Origin: Kosmotoga arenicorallina S304
Lineage (GTDB): Bacteria; Thermotogota; Thermotogae; Petrotogales; Kosmotogaceae
Assembly (NCBI RefSeq): GCF_001636545.1
Contig: NZ_JFHK01000004.1
Coordinates: 1-64,000 of the forward strand
Direction: 5' to 3'
DNA length: 64,000 bases
In this document: positions 26,227 to 35,527 of the stretch, in pieces
Numbering within the stretch: the first letter of the stretch is position 1
Layout of the letters: each line of letters starts with the position of its first letter
Translations under genes and position numbers: made by a program
Notes under the pieces: model-generated
Told to the model about the DNA's origin: nothing
The model's input: the letters and a program-made list of their open reading frames with translations, nothing else
Database searches by the model: none

Positions 26227-27458
26227 TCTATCACCTCTATTTTTACAGGCCCTTTTAATTCTTGAAGTTTATCACGATTGACAACAAAGTTGATCATTTC
26301 ACTGGGAACCCCGTAATTGAACGGCTTCTCTATCCCCAGCTTCTTTATTATCACAGTTCCTTTGTCCATGGGCTTTTTCAATCTTATATAGATTCTCAGG
26401 TGTTCTTCGGGGGTTATATATGTCGGAACGAGAACTCCAACATTTTTCCCTCTGATTACCGGAATACGTTTTGATTCTCTTTTTTGGTCTTTGACAATTT
26501 TCGAAGCGTTTTGCCCGGCTATCCAGCCTTCTGCTGCAACGTAATCAACTAAATCGAAAACAGCCACATTATTACCCGCAGCAAATATTCCCGGAACATT
26601 TGTCTCACAGGTATTTGAAACAGCAAATCCCCTGTTGATAGCATCTATTTCAAGGTTCTCACCCAGATCTTCTACCTGAGGGATAAGTCCGGCTGACAGG
26701 ATGAGGGTATCGACATTAAACCACTTTTGTGTTCCTGAAATGGGAGTGAAATTCTCATCCACTTCTGAAACCAGAACTTTTTCCAGGCGTTTGTTTCCTC
26801 TTACCTCTACAACTGTATGTGATAGGTACAAAGGAATATCATAATCCTCAAGACATTGCACGACATTTCTTGTAAGCCCTCCAGCATAGGGAAGGCGTTC
26901 TACCACTCCGAGAACTTCCATACCCTCCAGAGTCAGTCTTCTCGCCATTATCAATCCAATATCACCAGAGCCAAGTATAAGAGCTCGCCTTCCCGGCAAT
27001 GTGTTTTCAAGATTGACCATTCTCTGAGCCAGTCCGGCTACATATATGCCTGCTGGTCTATCTCCTGGAATTTGTAAAGCACCAAAAGGTCGCTCTCTCG
27101 CACCTGTTGAAAGCACAATAGCCTTTGCCTGTATCGTAAAAACTCCTTCAGGCGAGATAACTTCTACATATTTGCTTTTCGTATTTATATGCCTTACATA
27201 GGATTCGCTTATGACCTTTACAGAATGCTCATTCATCTCTGATTGTAGTCTAAAGGCAAATTCCGGGCCAGTTAATTCCTGCTGGTAAAATTGCAGGCCA
27301 AAACCGTGATGAATACATTGATTTAATACACCACCGGTTTTCTTTTCCCTTTCGAGCAGAGTTACCCTTACGCCAGCTCGCGAAGCTGAAAGAGCAGCAG
27401 CCATTCCCGCAGCGCCTCCGCCAATAACAAGTACATCGGTTTCAAGATGTTCAATCAT
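26223..27458 (-). CDS. FAD/NAD(P)-binding oxidoreductase, glp operon
   Basis: 411 aa. N-terminal FAD site DVLVIGGGAAGMAAALSA, GGVLNQCIHHGFG, and a second nucleotide site LILGSGDIGLIMARR at about residue 160; DTLILSAGLIPQ and GIFAAGNN complete the two-dinucleotide fold. With GlpA-like and DUF1667 subunits it matches the Thermotoga TM1432-TM1434-type gene group. Likely passes electrons from glycerol-3-phosphate to a carrier. Overlaps both neighbours by 4 nt. Confidence 0.88.
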   Translation of the reverse strand: MIEHLETDVLVIGGGAAGMAAALSASRAGVRVTLLEREKKTGGVLNQCIHHGFGLQFYQQELTGPEFAFRLQSEMNEHSVKVISESYVRHINTKSKYVEVISPEGVFTIQAKAIVLSTGARERPFGALQIPGDRPAGIYVAGLAQRMVNLENTLPGRRALILGSGDIGLIMARRLTLEGMEVLGVVERLPYAGGLTRNVVQCLEDYDIPLYLSHTVVEVRGNKRLEKVLVSEVDENFTPISGTQKWFNVDTLILSAGLIPQVEDLGENLEIDAINRGFAVSNTCETNVPGIFAAGNNVAVFDLVDYVAAEGWIAGQNASKIVKDQKRESKRIPVIRGKNVGVLVPTYITPEEHLRIYIRLKKPMDKGTVIIKKLGIEKPFNYGVPSEMINFVVNRDKLQELKGPVKIEVIE

Positions 27459-28903
27459 ACTCTCACCTTCCCATTGAAGAGAGCAGTTCCTTCTTCATTC
27501 AATCTGACTTCTGAAAGCTGTATTTTCAGTTCTCTCGCTAAAATTTTCGCTATCTTCCAGGTGCAAAATCCTCCCTGGCAACGTCCGAACCCCGCTCTTG
27601 TCCTAAATTTAACGCCATCAATACTCCTTGCTCCTTCATGAATAGCCTTGATTATCTCTGCTTCTGAAACCTGGTTACACTGGCAAATGATCCTTCCGTA
27701 TTTCTCATCGTTCCTGATTTTTGCAGCAATTTCATCAAGATCACTTTCTTTTACTCTAAAACTATCCGGAACGCTTTTCTTATCTGAAACTCTTTTTGTG
27801 AGATTTATAGACATGCGGCGTTCCAGAATTTCCTCTATCACATATCGAGCAATCGATGGAGCCGCAGTTAAACCTGGAGATCTTATAGCTCCTACAGTTA
27901 CAAAATTTCTCACCCTGTCACTGTTCTCAATGAAAAAATCTTTTTTCTGAGTTTCAGGTCTCAAGCCTGCAAAGGATTTGATTATCCAGTTTGGTTTTGC
28001 AATGCCGGGAACAAGTTCATTTCCAGCAATAATGACTTCTTTGATGCCTTCCAGAGTTGTGGAGACATCTTCTGGAGTAAATTCCGGGAGGTTTTCCGAA
28101 GTAGGCCCGAGAAGCACGCCCCCATCAATAGTCGGCACAACAAGCTTTCCTTTACCTTTTTCGCTTGGAAGCGGAAATATGATATGCTTAACCATTTCAG
28201 AAGCCTTGTGGTCAAGCAAAATATATTGTCCCTTTCTCAGATATACCTGGGGAGTAGGAACTCCAAAGATATTTGCAACTTCATGATAGTAAAGACCCGC
28301 AGCGTTTATTATTATGTCGGCCTCGATTTTTCTTCCGGATTTAAGCTGCAAATATTTCACTTTACCTTCGCTCACCTCTCCACCGACAACAGCATCACCT
28401 CTGACAAGTTCCGCTCCAGACTTTTCTGCTTCTTTAACAGCGGTAATGGCAACCATCCAGGGTTCTGTTATTCCCGTATGCGGGCAGTGCAGTGCATATT
28501 CAAATTCCTCCGAAAGATAGGGTTCGTATTTTTCAAGAAAATCCCTTCCAACAACTTCGATGCCTTTCACGCCATTTTTTTCGCCCCTGCTAAGCAGTTC
28601 TTCGAGTTTTTCCAGATCTTCTTTGCAGTTCCGGGCAACTACAAATGAGCCTGTCCTTTTCAGTGGAATTTTAAGTTTCTCGGCTAATTCTTCATAAAGT
28701 TGATTCCCTTTATAACACAGTTCCGCACGAAGGCTTCCAGGTGGGTCATCATATCCTCCGTGGACAATAGCTGAATTGGCTTTTGTAACTCCAAGCCCAA
28801 AATCATGGTTTTTTTCGATCAGAACTATATTTACTTCATAATGCGAAAGCTCATAAGCAAGAAGCGAACCAATTACGCCACCACCAATAATTGCTATCTT
28901 CAA
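27455..28903 (-). CDS. Anaerobic glycerol-3-phosphate dehydrogenase, GlpA-like
   Basis: 482 aa. FAD-binding start MKIAIIGGGVIGSLLAYEL; DAO fold with ANSAIVHGGYDDPPGSLRA; a C-terminal BFD-like [2Fe-2S] domain with IICQCNQVSEAEI and GRCQGGFCTWK. Oxidises glycerol-3-phosphate to dihydroxyacetone phosphate. I use the TTG at 28903: GGAGGG is 6 nt upstream and the protein start then matches FAD enzymes; GTG at 28906 is the alternative. First gene of a three-gene overlapping operon; its leader holds a terminator and the divergent gene encodes GlpP. Confidence 0.88.
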   Translation of the reverse strand: MKIAIIGGGVIGSLLAYELSHYEVNIVLIEKNHDFGLGVTKANSAIVHGGYDDPPGSLRAELCYKGNQLYEELAEKLKIPLKRTGSFVVARNCKEDLEKLEELLSRGEKNGVKGIEVVGRDFLEKYEPYLSEEFEYALHCPHTGITEPWMVAITAVKEAEKSGAELVRGDAVVGGEVSEGKVKYLQLKSGRKIEADIIINAAGLYYHEVANIFGVPTPQVYLRKGQYILLDHKASEMVKHIIFPLPSEKGKGKLVVPTIDGGVLLGPTSENLPEFTPEDVSTTLEGIKEVIIAGNELVPGIAKPNWIIKSFAGLRPETQKKDFFIENSDRVRNFVTVGAIRSPGLTAAPSIARYVIEEILERRMSINLTKRVSDKKSVPDSFRVKESDLDEIAAKIRNDEKYGRIICQCNQVSEAEIIKAIHEGARSIDGVKFRTRAGFGRCQGGFCTWKIAKILARELKIQLSEVRLNEEGTALFNGKVRV

Positions 28904-28918
28904 CACTATCCCTCCAAT

Positions 28919-28949
28919 AAAAAAACCACGCCAACACAGGCGTGGTTTT
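28919..28949 (-). promoter_or_regulatory. Leader terminator (attenuator) of the glp operon
   Basis: On the minus strand AACCACGCC-TGTGTT-GGCGTGGTT followed by seven Ts, which end 4 nt before the Shine-Dalgarno of the GlpA-like gene. A terminator in this place would stop transcription of the operon unless it is overridden. A GTGGT upstream in the leader (near 28962-28966) can pair with ACCAC in the 5' arm and offers an alternative fold. In B. subtilis, GlpP with glycerol-3-phosphate relieves a glpD leader terminator, and the divergent gene here encodes GlpP. Confidence 0.82.
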
Positions 28950-28973
28950 CTCTCAGCCTCTACCACTGCATAT

Positions 28974-28979
28974 ATTATA
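28974..28979 (-). promoter_or_regulatory. -10 element of the glp operon
   Basis: TATAAT on the minus strand, giving a leader of about 60 nt before the start codon, enough to hold the attenuator. No convincing -35 hexamer at the usual distance. Confidence 0.45.
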
Positions 28980-29049
28980 TTACCATATATGTGTTAATAT
29001 AGCAAACAAAGGGAGTACGTATTCTGTCGTATGATTATGGAGGGATTTA

Positions 29050-29586
29050 ATGCTGACAAAAATCATAGCTGCACTTTGGGAAAGTTCCATACCTCCCGAA
29101 GAGATTCCTGTAGATACCATATTTCTTTTAACAGGAAACATCATGGAGATAGGAAATGTAACAAAGAAATTTATCAAAGCAGGTAAAAAGGTATACGTGG
29201 ATATCGATTTCGTTGCTGGATTGAATCCCGATCGTTATGGGATACGCTTTTTGAAAAATCTTGGAGTGACAGGTGTAATAACAGCGAAAATGCACACCTA
29301 CCGTCTATCCAACGAGGCTGGTATTTCTGCGATCTTACGTTTCTTTGCCCTTGATTCCAGAGCGGTAGAAAAGGGTATTGAGCAGATTATCAGAAACAGG
29401 GTAAATGCAGTCGAAATTCTGCCGGGAATTGCCGCATGCAAAGTTGCAAAAAAACTTCGTGCTGTTGAGAGAAATATAACAATAGTCGCAGCCGGTCTTG
29501 TTGACAACGAAATCGAGGTAAGAAAGCTGCTCGATTGCGTTGATGCGATTTCAACAAGCAAAAAAGAACTGTGGAACTACAAATAA
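29050..29586 (+). CDS. glpP: GlpP family antiterminator
   Basis: 178 aa, normal for the family. RNA-binding antiterminator activated by glycerol-3-phosphate in Bacillus. Conserved features: VYVDIDFVAGLNPDRYGIRFL, GVITAKMHTYRLSNE, FALDSRAVEKGIEQI, VNAVEILPGI and AAGLVDNEIEV, the TIM-barrel-like pattern of GlpP. GGAGG precedes the ATG. It is divergent from the glp operon with a 146-nt gap and followed by a bidirectional terminator. Confidence 0.9.
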   Translation: MLTKIIAALWESSIPPEEIPVDTIFLLTGNIMEIGNVTKKFIKAGKKVYVDIDFVAGLNPDRYGIRFLKNLGVTGVITAKMHTYRLSNEAGISAILRFFALDSRAVEKGIEQIIRNRVNAVEILPGIAACKVAKKLRAVERNITIVAAGLVDNEIEVRKLLDCVDAISTSKKELWNYK

Positions 29587-29588
29587 TG

Positions 29589-29618
29589 AAAAAAGCGGAG
29601 CCAACGGGCTCCGCTTTT
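29589..29618. terminator. Bidirectional terminator
   Basis: AAAAGCGGAGCC-AACG-GGCTCCGCTTTT, a perfect 12-bp stem with A-run and T-run, between the converging glpP and the 1505-aa gene. Confidence 0.93.
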
Positions 29619-29628
29619 CAATGTGCTT

Positions 29629-32600
29629 TCACATTATCTTTCCTGTTTGAACATCAAAGAACCTCAAGCCTTCATCAGTCACAATCAACAAGATCTTTCC
29701 ATTCTCGCCTGGTAAGAGTTTGTCGATCCTGCCAGAGATGTTTATATCGGCGGTAACGCCGGGATTAACAGGCACTTCAAGGTCAACAACAGATAATCCC
29801 TTGTCAGTAGCGGCATAGAGCGTATTTTCGATGAGAACCATATCTTTTGCCAGATAATAACCATCAATATTCTTAAATGTTTCAAGGTCATCAAAAGATA
29901 CATAAGCTATGCCACCGCCAAAACCTGTTGTACCAATGTATGCAACATCATCTCTGATTTCTATGGAATTCGCAATACCCTTTATCTGGTCTGTGATGTT
30001 TTCCGGAGTTTCATCAGCATATGTCACTCCATTCCACTGGAGCATAACCAGACCGTAAAGGGTGTCTGCTACGAGAATCGTGCTGGCATCTTCAGAGACT
30101 GCAAGGTCAGAAGTGCTTACGATCTTACCATCCCTGTAAAGCTCAGCTTTCACACCGGGTAACCCATTTTTCTGAATCGGTAATCTGTAAATGCTTTTAC
30201 CGAATCTACTTGCGCTTACTATGTACAGATAATCGCCATAGTTTTTCAATGTTTCAGGATTGATGAATGCGTCTCCTTTTATCTCGCTGATAACCAATCC
30301 CGGTTTAACAGAAATCAACGTTCCATCGGTCTTGAAGGCATAAACTGTATTCTTGTAAATAACAGGCTTGACACTATTGCTTATACCGGTATTTACCAGT
30401 GTATAGGTCTGGGTGTTGTAATCTTCTGTGACAATGGCGAGTTTCAGTGCATTATTTTCAACATATGCAACTTTGTCCAGAATGCCTATGGTCGTGAAGG
30501 AAGCCACTGCGCTTTCCGAGAAGCCGCCCTTTCCATCATAGGAATCTACTTTCCAGTAATATGTCTTATTGCCTTCAAGTATTCCTCCGAGTTTTACTGT
30601 TGTTTCGGTTGTGCTTGCGATTTGAGTCATCACTTCTGGTTTTTCACCAATATAAACAACATAGCTTAGAGCATCACCATCAGGATCCTCTCCGGACCAT
30701 TTGAGGACAGGGTTCAACACTGTTCCAAGTGTTCCAGGTTCCGGACTGACTATAACAGCATTCTTGGGATTTGCGTTACCCGTGCTGAAAGACCAAATAT
30801 CGGAATTCGCAACACCTTCGTGTTCATCCCTTACCTGAACCTTCCAGTAATAAGTGCTGTTCCCTTTGTAAGAGCTGAATACATACGATGTGCTGGTTGC
30901 ATTTGAAAGGACTATATTAGAATCGTCCAGCTCTTCGGTTGTTCCAAGGTACACATCATAATACAACATTTCATTGTCGGGGTCTTCACCCTGCCAGCTG
31001 AGCCTGATGCCATCTGTTAGATCAGTTGCACCATCTGAAGGTCCAAGCAGGCTTACAACAGGGCTGTTGTTAAACGTCGTGAAAGTCCATGTTGTAGAAG
31101 TTGCTTTATTATCAAATTCATCTATTGCAACCACGTACCAATTGTAAGTGCTGTTGCTTTCAAGGGACATGTAATCTGTTATGGTTGCATAGTTGGTAGT
31201 AAGACCCCTCACAATTGGTGTGTCGTTCAGATAAAGGTCGAAAAGTACATTGCTGCTGTCAGGGTCTTCATATTCCCATGAAAGAATAACATTTCTCGTA
31301 TCTACACCAACCATACCATTTGTTGGTGTAGGAGATGCGATTACAGTTGGAGAATCCGGCGTTTCAAATTTATATAGTGGTCCTACTTCCTTCGTGGTAT
31401 CCGGCATTTCAGCTACAACTCTCCAGCGATAATCTCTGTTCCCGGGCAGATTCAAGCCCTCAGCAAGAACGAAGCTTTCTCCACCGGTTGATCTTTCAAA
31501 TATGGTTTCTCCCTTTTCATTAAAAATCCTGAGGGTGTAGTTTACAGGTGTCGCTTCACCAGTGTATTTCCAGCTTAAAGGTGCTTTGCCATCGAAATAA
31601 CTGTTGTTTTCAGGATTTGTGTATACAAGCCTGGGAGATGCCGGAGTAATCAATACAGGTGATTCAAGACCTGTTTGATTTCCCTGTGCATCTTCGGCTT
31701 CTAGATAGAAGTAATAGCTTTCATCTGGATTGAGGGCACCATCATAAATGTAATTGTTTAAATTAATCCCGGTTGCAACCGGTGTTTCTTCCCATGCGTT
31801 CTTGTTTGTCCCGAAGTATACTTTCACAATTACATCAGAATTCTCCGGATCAACGGCGTTCCAGGTGAATTCAACAGGAGTGGAAACACCGTAGTGCCTC
31901 AATTCATCAAAGTCAAAGGTAATAACCGGTGGGTTATTTCCAGTCATGAACGTATCGGCTTCGCTTATTCCCGTTTTGCCAGCAGGGTCTTTTACTACAA
32001 CCCAGTATGTGTAAGTAGCATCAGGAGAAAGAGCAAAGTCTAGCATGTATTCCGTTGTGTTCACTCCAGCCGGAACTACTATTTCATCGCCGAATTCCGG
32101 TTTAAGATGAATTTCTGCTTCAACCACTATATCGTCATTGTCACTGTAAGACCATGAGAAAGCGGTACCAACAGGATTTACAATGCCGTTCTGATCCTTT
32201 TTCACTGCTACATCGTTCACAACCGGGGCCTGGTCAAAGGTATTGAAAGCCCAGATGTCACTGGTTGTGGAGGCATCACCATCAAAGGTTGTAACTCTCC
32301 AGTAGTAAGTGGTGTTGGTTTCAAAGGTTCCTTCAACCAAAACTTTTGTTATTCCTTCTTCTGATACTTCTTCTCCAGACTTTCTCGCAACAATTTCCGT
32401 AAAGCTTGAATCTCTTGAAATTTCTATTTCATACTTGAGTTTATCGTTGTCAGGGTCACTGCACATAAATTCCACAGTAACACCCGGGTCAAAGGCAACT
32501 TCCGTTGCATTATTTTCTGGAAGCACTAATGCCACAGGGTTTGGTGCATTATTTGAGGTGAAGAAGGTCCAGGTATCTGATCTGTCTTTCGCACCTTTTT

Positions 32601-34146
32601 CATCAACAGCCTCCACATACCAGCTGTATGTCGTGCGAGATCTCAATTTCTCAAAGGTATATGCCGGAGAAACCACAGGAACCTGTGTCACGTTTCCTTC
32701 AGGATCAATTACCACCAGCTGATAATTGATAATGTCATCGCCTTCGGGATCTTCGGCTTTCCAGCTGAATTTCACATCAAGAGGATTTACAATTTCGCTT
32801 GCTGCGGGTGTCAAAAGTTCAACAACAGGAGGATTATTTGTAGCAGAAACTGCTAATTCCTCTGAACTCTGACCTCCAAAAGCGTCTTTCGCAACAACCC
32901 TGATAATATAGTCAGTAGCACTCTCAAGATTTCTCAGAATGTAAGTGTTAATTGTCAAATCGGTTGCAACTTTGGTTTCTATTCCTCCAGTGACTAAGTA
33001 GATATCGTAGATTAATTCGTCCCCTTCCAGATCGGTAGCTTCCCAGGAAAGGGTTGCTTCTGTTGTGATTAAGCCACCTGTCGGCTCTGTAATTTTAACT
33101 ATTGGCGCATGGTTCAACGTAGCAAAGGTAGCTTCTTTTGAGCTCACAATTCTTCCATTTTTGTCAGTTGCTTCCACATACCAGCTGTACTCTGTGTGCC
33201 CTTCAAGGCTGGGGGCGGTGAAGGTGTTAGCTTCCGTTTCCTCTCTGAGAACTTCTTCTGCACCCTTTTTCAAAACAAAGCTGTATTTCAGAGACCAATA
33301 ATAACCTTTGTTTGACTGCTCCCAGCTGAAGATGACAGGTTTGGTAGCATCGACTTCCGTATTAACGGGTGAAAGGAGACTAATAACCGGTGCGGGTTTA
33401 GATTCTGTTTTGAAGCTACCTGTTACAGAGCTCACTTCCCCGCCATGTCCGTCTCTGGCAACAACGTGCCAGTAATATGTTTTCCCAAAATCAAGTTTAT
33501 CCAAAGCATTCAGCCTAAAACTGTTATTGGTTATATCTCTCTGTGAGAAAACCATCTGAGAACCTCTTAGATCGCTTGTGATATAGAGGTCATATGAAAT
33601 GGTATCTCCATCAGCATCTTTTGCATCAGTCCAGCTGAATGCAATATCAACAAGCTGAACTTCTTCTCCCCTACCGGGAGTTAAAAGTGTAGGTGCCACA
33701 GGTTCAGAATTCTTGAAGGTAAAAGATATTGGTTCTTCTGTCTCGTCTGATTTCCCTCTGTTGTTATAGACTTTGACTTTCCACCAATAGTTTCCGTGGG
33801 GTTCTAACTTGATATCATAGTTGAAGTCATATAGATTCTCGGCTGCGGATGAAAGAACTCCTTCTACTTTCTCCGCTACCAGTTCAAGCGAGTCAGAGCT
33901 TTTGCCAATGAATATGTCAGCGTACAAAGGTTCTTTTGTTCTCTTATAATTGGCCTGAAAACTCAATGTAATGGGCTCGCTGTATTCCAAGCTGGTCCCG
34001 GCATAAGGCCTGTAAGAGCCTTCATCGATAATCGGTATTGGCTTAGGCCAAAAAACAATTGCCAAAATCACGGCGACAACGATGATAGACGCCACGATCG
34101 CCAGCTGTTGCAAGGTGAAACCCTTTCTTTTTCTGGTGGTGTACAC
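29629..34146 (-). CDS. Giant protein: prepilin-like N-terminus, ~12 FN3-like repeats, C-terminal beta-propeller
   Basis: 1505 aa, GTG start after GGAGGG. The N-terminus (KRKGFTLQQLAIVASII then VVAVILAIVFW) resembles a type IV prepilin: a charged leader, G before F, and a 20-residue hydrophobic helix. It has Gln where pilins have Glu at position 5. About twelve fibronectin-III-like repeats follow (about 40-1130), each with a pattern like SWEATDLEGDELIYDIYL and TYYWKVQVRDEHEG. From about residue 1140 to the end are beta-propeller-like repeats. The protein is probably exported and anchored by its N-terminal helix. I see no enzyme motif. Function unknown; a surface adhesion or scaffold role is a guess. 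Confidence 0.9.
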   Translation of the reverse strand: MYTTRKRKGFTLQQLAIVASIIVVAVILAIVFWPKPIPIIDEGSYRPYAGTSLEYSEPITLSFQANYKRTKEPLYADIFIGKSSDSLELVAEKVEGVLSSAAENLYDFNYDIKLEPHGNYWWKVKVYNNRGKSDETEEPISFTFKNSEPVAPTLLTPGRGEEVQLVDIAFSWTDAKDADGDTISYDLYITSDLRGSQMVFSQRDITNNSFRLNALDKLDFGKTYYWHVVARDGHGGEVSSVTGSFKTESKPAPVISLLSPVNTEVDATKPVIFSWEQSNKGYYWSLKYSFVLKKGAEEVLREETEANTFTAPSLEGHTEYSWYVEATDKNGRIVSSKEATFATLNHAPIVKITEPTGGLITTEATLSWEATDLEGDELIYDIYLVTGGIETKVATDLTINTYILRNLESATDYIIRVVAKDAFGGQSSEELAVSATNNPPVVELLTPAASEIVNPLDVKFSWKAEDPEGDDIINYQLVVIDPEGNVTQVPVVSPAYTFEKLRSRTTYSWYVEAVDEKGAKDRSDTWTFFTSNNAPNPVALVLPENNATEVAFDPGVTVEFMCSDPDNDKLKYEIEISRDSSFTEIVARKSGEEVSEEGITKVLVEGTFETNTTYYWRVTTFDGDASTTSDIWAFNTFDQAPVVNDVAVKKDQNGIVNPVGTAFSWSYSDNDDIVVEAEIHLKPEFGDEIVVPAGVNTTEYMLDFALSPDATYTYWVVVKDPAGKTGISEADTFMTGNNPPVITFDFDELRHYGVSTPVEFTWNAVDPENSDVIVKVYFGTNKNAWEETPVATGINLNNYIYDGALNPDESYYFYLEAEDAQGNQTGLESPVLITPASPRLVYTNPENNSYFDGKAPLSWKYTGEATPVNYTLRIFNEKGETIFERSTGGESFVLAEGLNLPGNRDYRWRVVAEMPDTTKEVGPLYKFETPDSPTVIASPTPTNGMVGVDTRNVILSWEYEDPDSSNVLFDLYLNDTPIVRGLTTNYATITDYMSLESNSTYNWYVVAIDEFDNKATSTTWTFTTFNNSPVVSLLGPSDGATDLTDGIRLSWQGEDPDNEMLYYDVYLGTTEELDDSNIVLSNATSTSYVFSSYKGNSTYYWKVQVRDEHEGVANSDIWSFSTGNANPKNAVIVSPEPGTLGTVLNPVLKWSGEDPDGDALSYVVYIGEKPEVMTQIASTTETTVKLGGILEGNKTYYWKVDSYDGKGGFSESAVASFTTIGILDKVAYVENNALKLAIVTEDYNTQTYTLVNTGISNSVKPVIYKNTVYAFKTDGTLISVKPGLVISEIKGDAFINPETLKNYGDYLYIVSASRFGKSIYRLPIQKNGLPGVKAELYRDGKIVSTSDLAVSEDASTILVADTLYGLVMLQWNGVTYADETPENITDQIKGIANSIEIRDDVAYIGTTGFGGGIAYVSFDDLETFKNIDGYYLAKDMVLIENTLYAATDKGLSVVDLEVPVNPGVTADINISGRIDKLLPGENGKILLIVTDEGLRFFDVQTGKIM

Positions 34147-34185
34147 GTTAATCCCTCCTCAGACACGATTTTTATTACTATCTAC

Positions 34186-35429
34186 CTATAATTTTACATC
34201 ATTTAATTTCCTAACCTGACGAGCCTCTATGTGAAACCTATTGCCTTCCTTTTCCACAATCACATAGCCGAGCTCAATTCTCTTCTCAAAAGCCCTTTTG
34301 TTGCTGCCGTCTATCGCTTCAACAACAGGTTTCCAGGTTCCAGGGTTAGCATAGAACTTCTTTTCTCCATCTACATGGACAATCCTCAAACTGCTTCTGT
34401 GATTGTGCCCCATTATGCATCCGTTAATCTCTGTCGGAACAACCTTTGGAAGTTCATCAAATCCGACAAAATATCTACTATCCATTATACTCTTAAAACC
34501 GTTATCCCGGAAAGCACCGAGAAATTTTTTAGCACTTCTGAAAAGATAATCCGTTCGCTTAACTGTTCTGATATCCATAATAAATCTCACTATGCGTTCA
34601 CCAATTTTCATCCCCCCATACCGATTAACGAATAATCCGGTAAAAACCTCATATAAGGATAATTTGCTTTGAGCCAGGCTTTCGAGAAATCTGTTTTCAA
34701 CATCTTTACGAAGGTCTCGTTCCACAGATTCATCAGATCAAGTTTGAGATCGTAGAAATCACGGATATATTGAAACCAGTTAAAAACATCCAAAACCGGG
34801 CTCACATTGTGATAGTCCTTTAAAATGTGCTCTGGCACATTGATACGCTGCAAATTACTATCGAAATGCTCAAGCATGTAACGTGACATATATTCACTAA
34901 AGGGAATCAATATCTCCTTGGTTTCTCTGTCTACACTTAACCTGTTAACGGCATCAAACTGATTTCCGTGAAGGGTAAGAATTCTCATTTCAGGATCAAA
35001 ATAATATGGCAGGACACTTACTCTTTCCAATCCCCCAAAAGCTTCTGCCAGATGTTTTCTCAAATCGCTATCGAACAGCAGATAATAGTCATGGTTGCCT
35101 ATAACATATACTATTTTGCCTGTTTTGCTAAATCGCTGGAAGGCTTTGAATACACCTTCATGCCGCTTTGTTATCGAATCAATGAGATCACGTGATATTC
35201 CCCGGGTATCGGGGACGAAAATTGAGGATCCAAAAGACATAGCCAGGGATGAATTCACAAGCTCAAGACCGTCACCTGCTATGATAAGCTCATCGCACCC
35301 AAAATCAATAAGCTGATCAAGAAACTCAATCAGCTCGGCGTCAAAGCTAAAATCATCTTTCCCCTTCCCGTCACCTATATGCAAATCACTTATATAAACT
35401 TTTTTCATATCCCCAACAAATTTTATCAT
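34186..35429 (-). pseudogene. Metallophosphoesterase gene broken by a frameshift in a G6 run
   Basis: Two overlapping minus-strand frames together make one calcineurin-type phosphoesterase. Frame one (35429-34608, 273 aa) has SDLHIGDG, IAGDGLEL, GNHDYY and LHGNQFD. The last metal-binding motif, MGHNHR, is only in frame two (34725-34186, 179 aa). At 34612-34617 a run of six C (six G in the gene) ends frame one as MGG then stop; one extra G would read on as MGGMKIGERIV and give one protein of about 414 aa. Either a real mutation, a phase-variable or slippage site, or a sequencing error. No other break is seen. The parts could make two proteins, but the first lacks the final motif. Confidence 0.82.
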
Positions 35430-35527
35430 ACTATAAAGCCTTGGACAATTTCCTGTTTTTCAACAATTTTAGGGAGTTTGTACAATTTTTTATAAAATTA
35501 TGAGACAATAACTCTGAGGTGTTGTCG

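Noticed and set aside
28919-29049. Small-molecule riboswitch in the glp leader
   Set aside because: The leader is only about 60 nt with one hairpin, too short for known aptamers; the divergent GlpP gene explains the terminator better.
34186-35429. Two separate genes for a phosphoesterase and a small protein
   Set aside because: The final metal-binding motif of the enzyme lies in the second frame, and a one-base change in a G-run joins both; a single broken gene is simpler.
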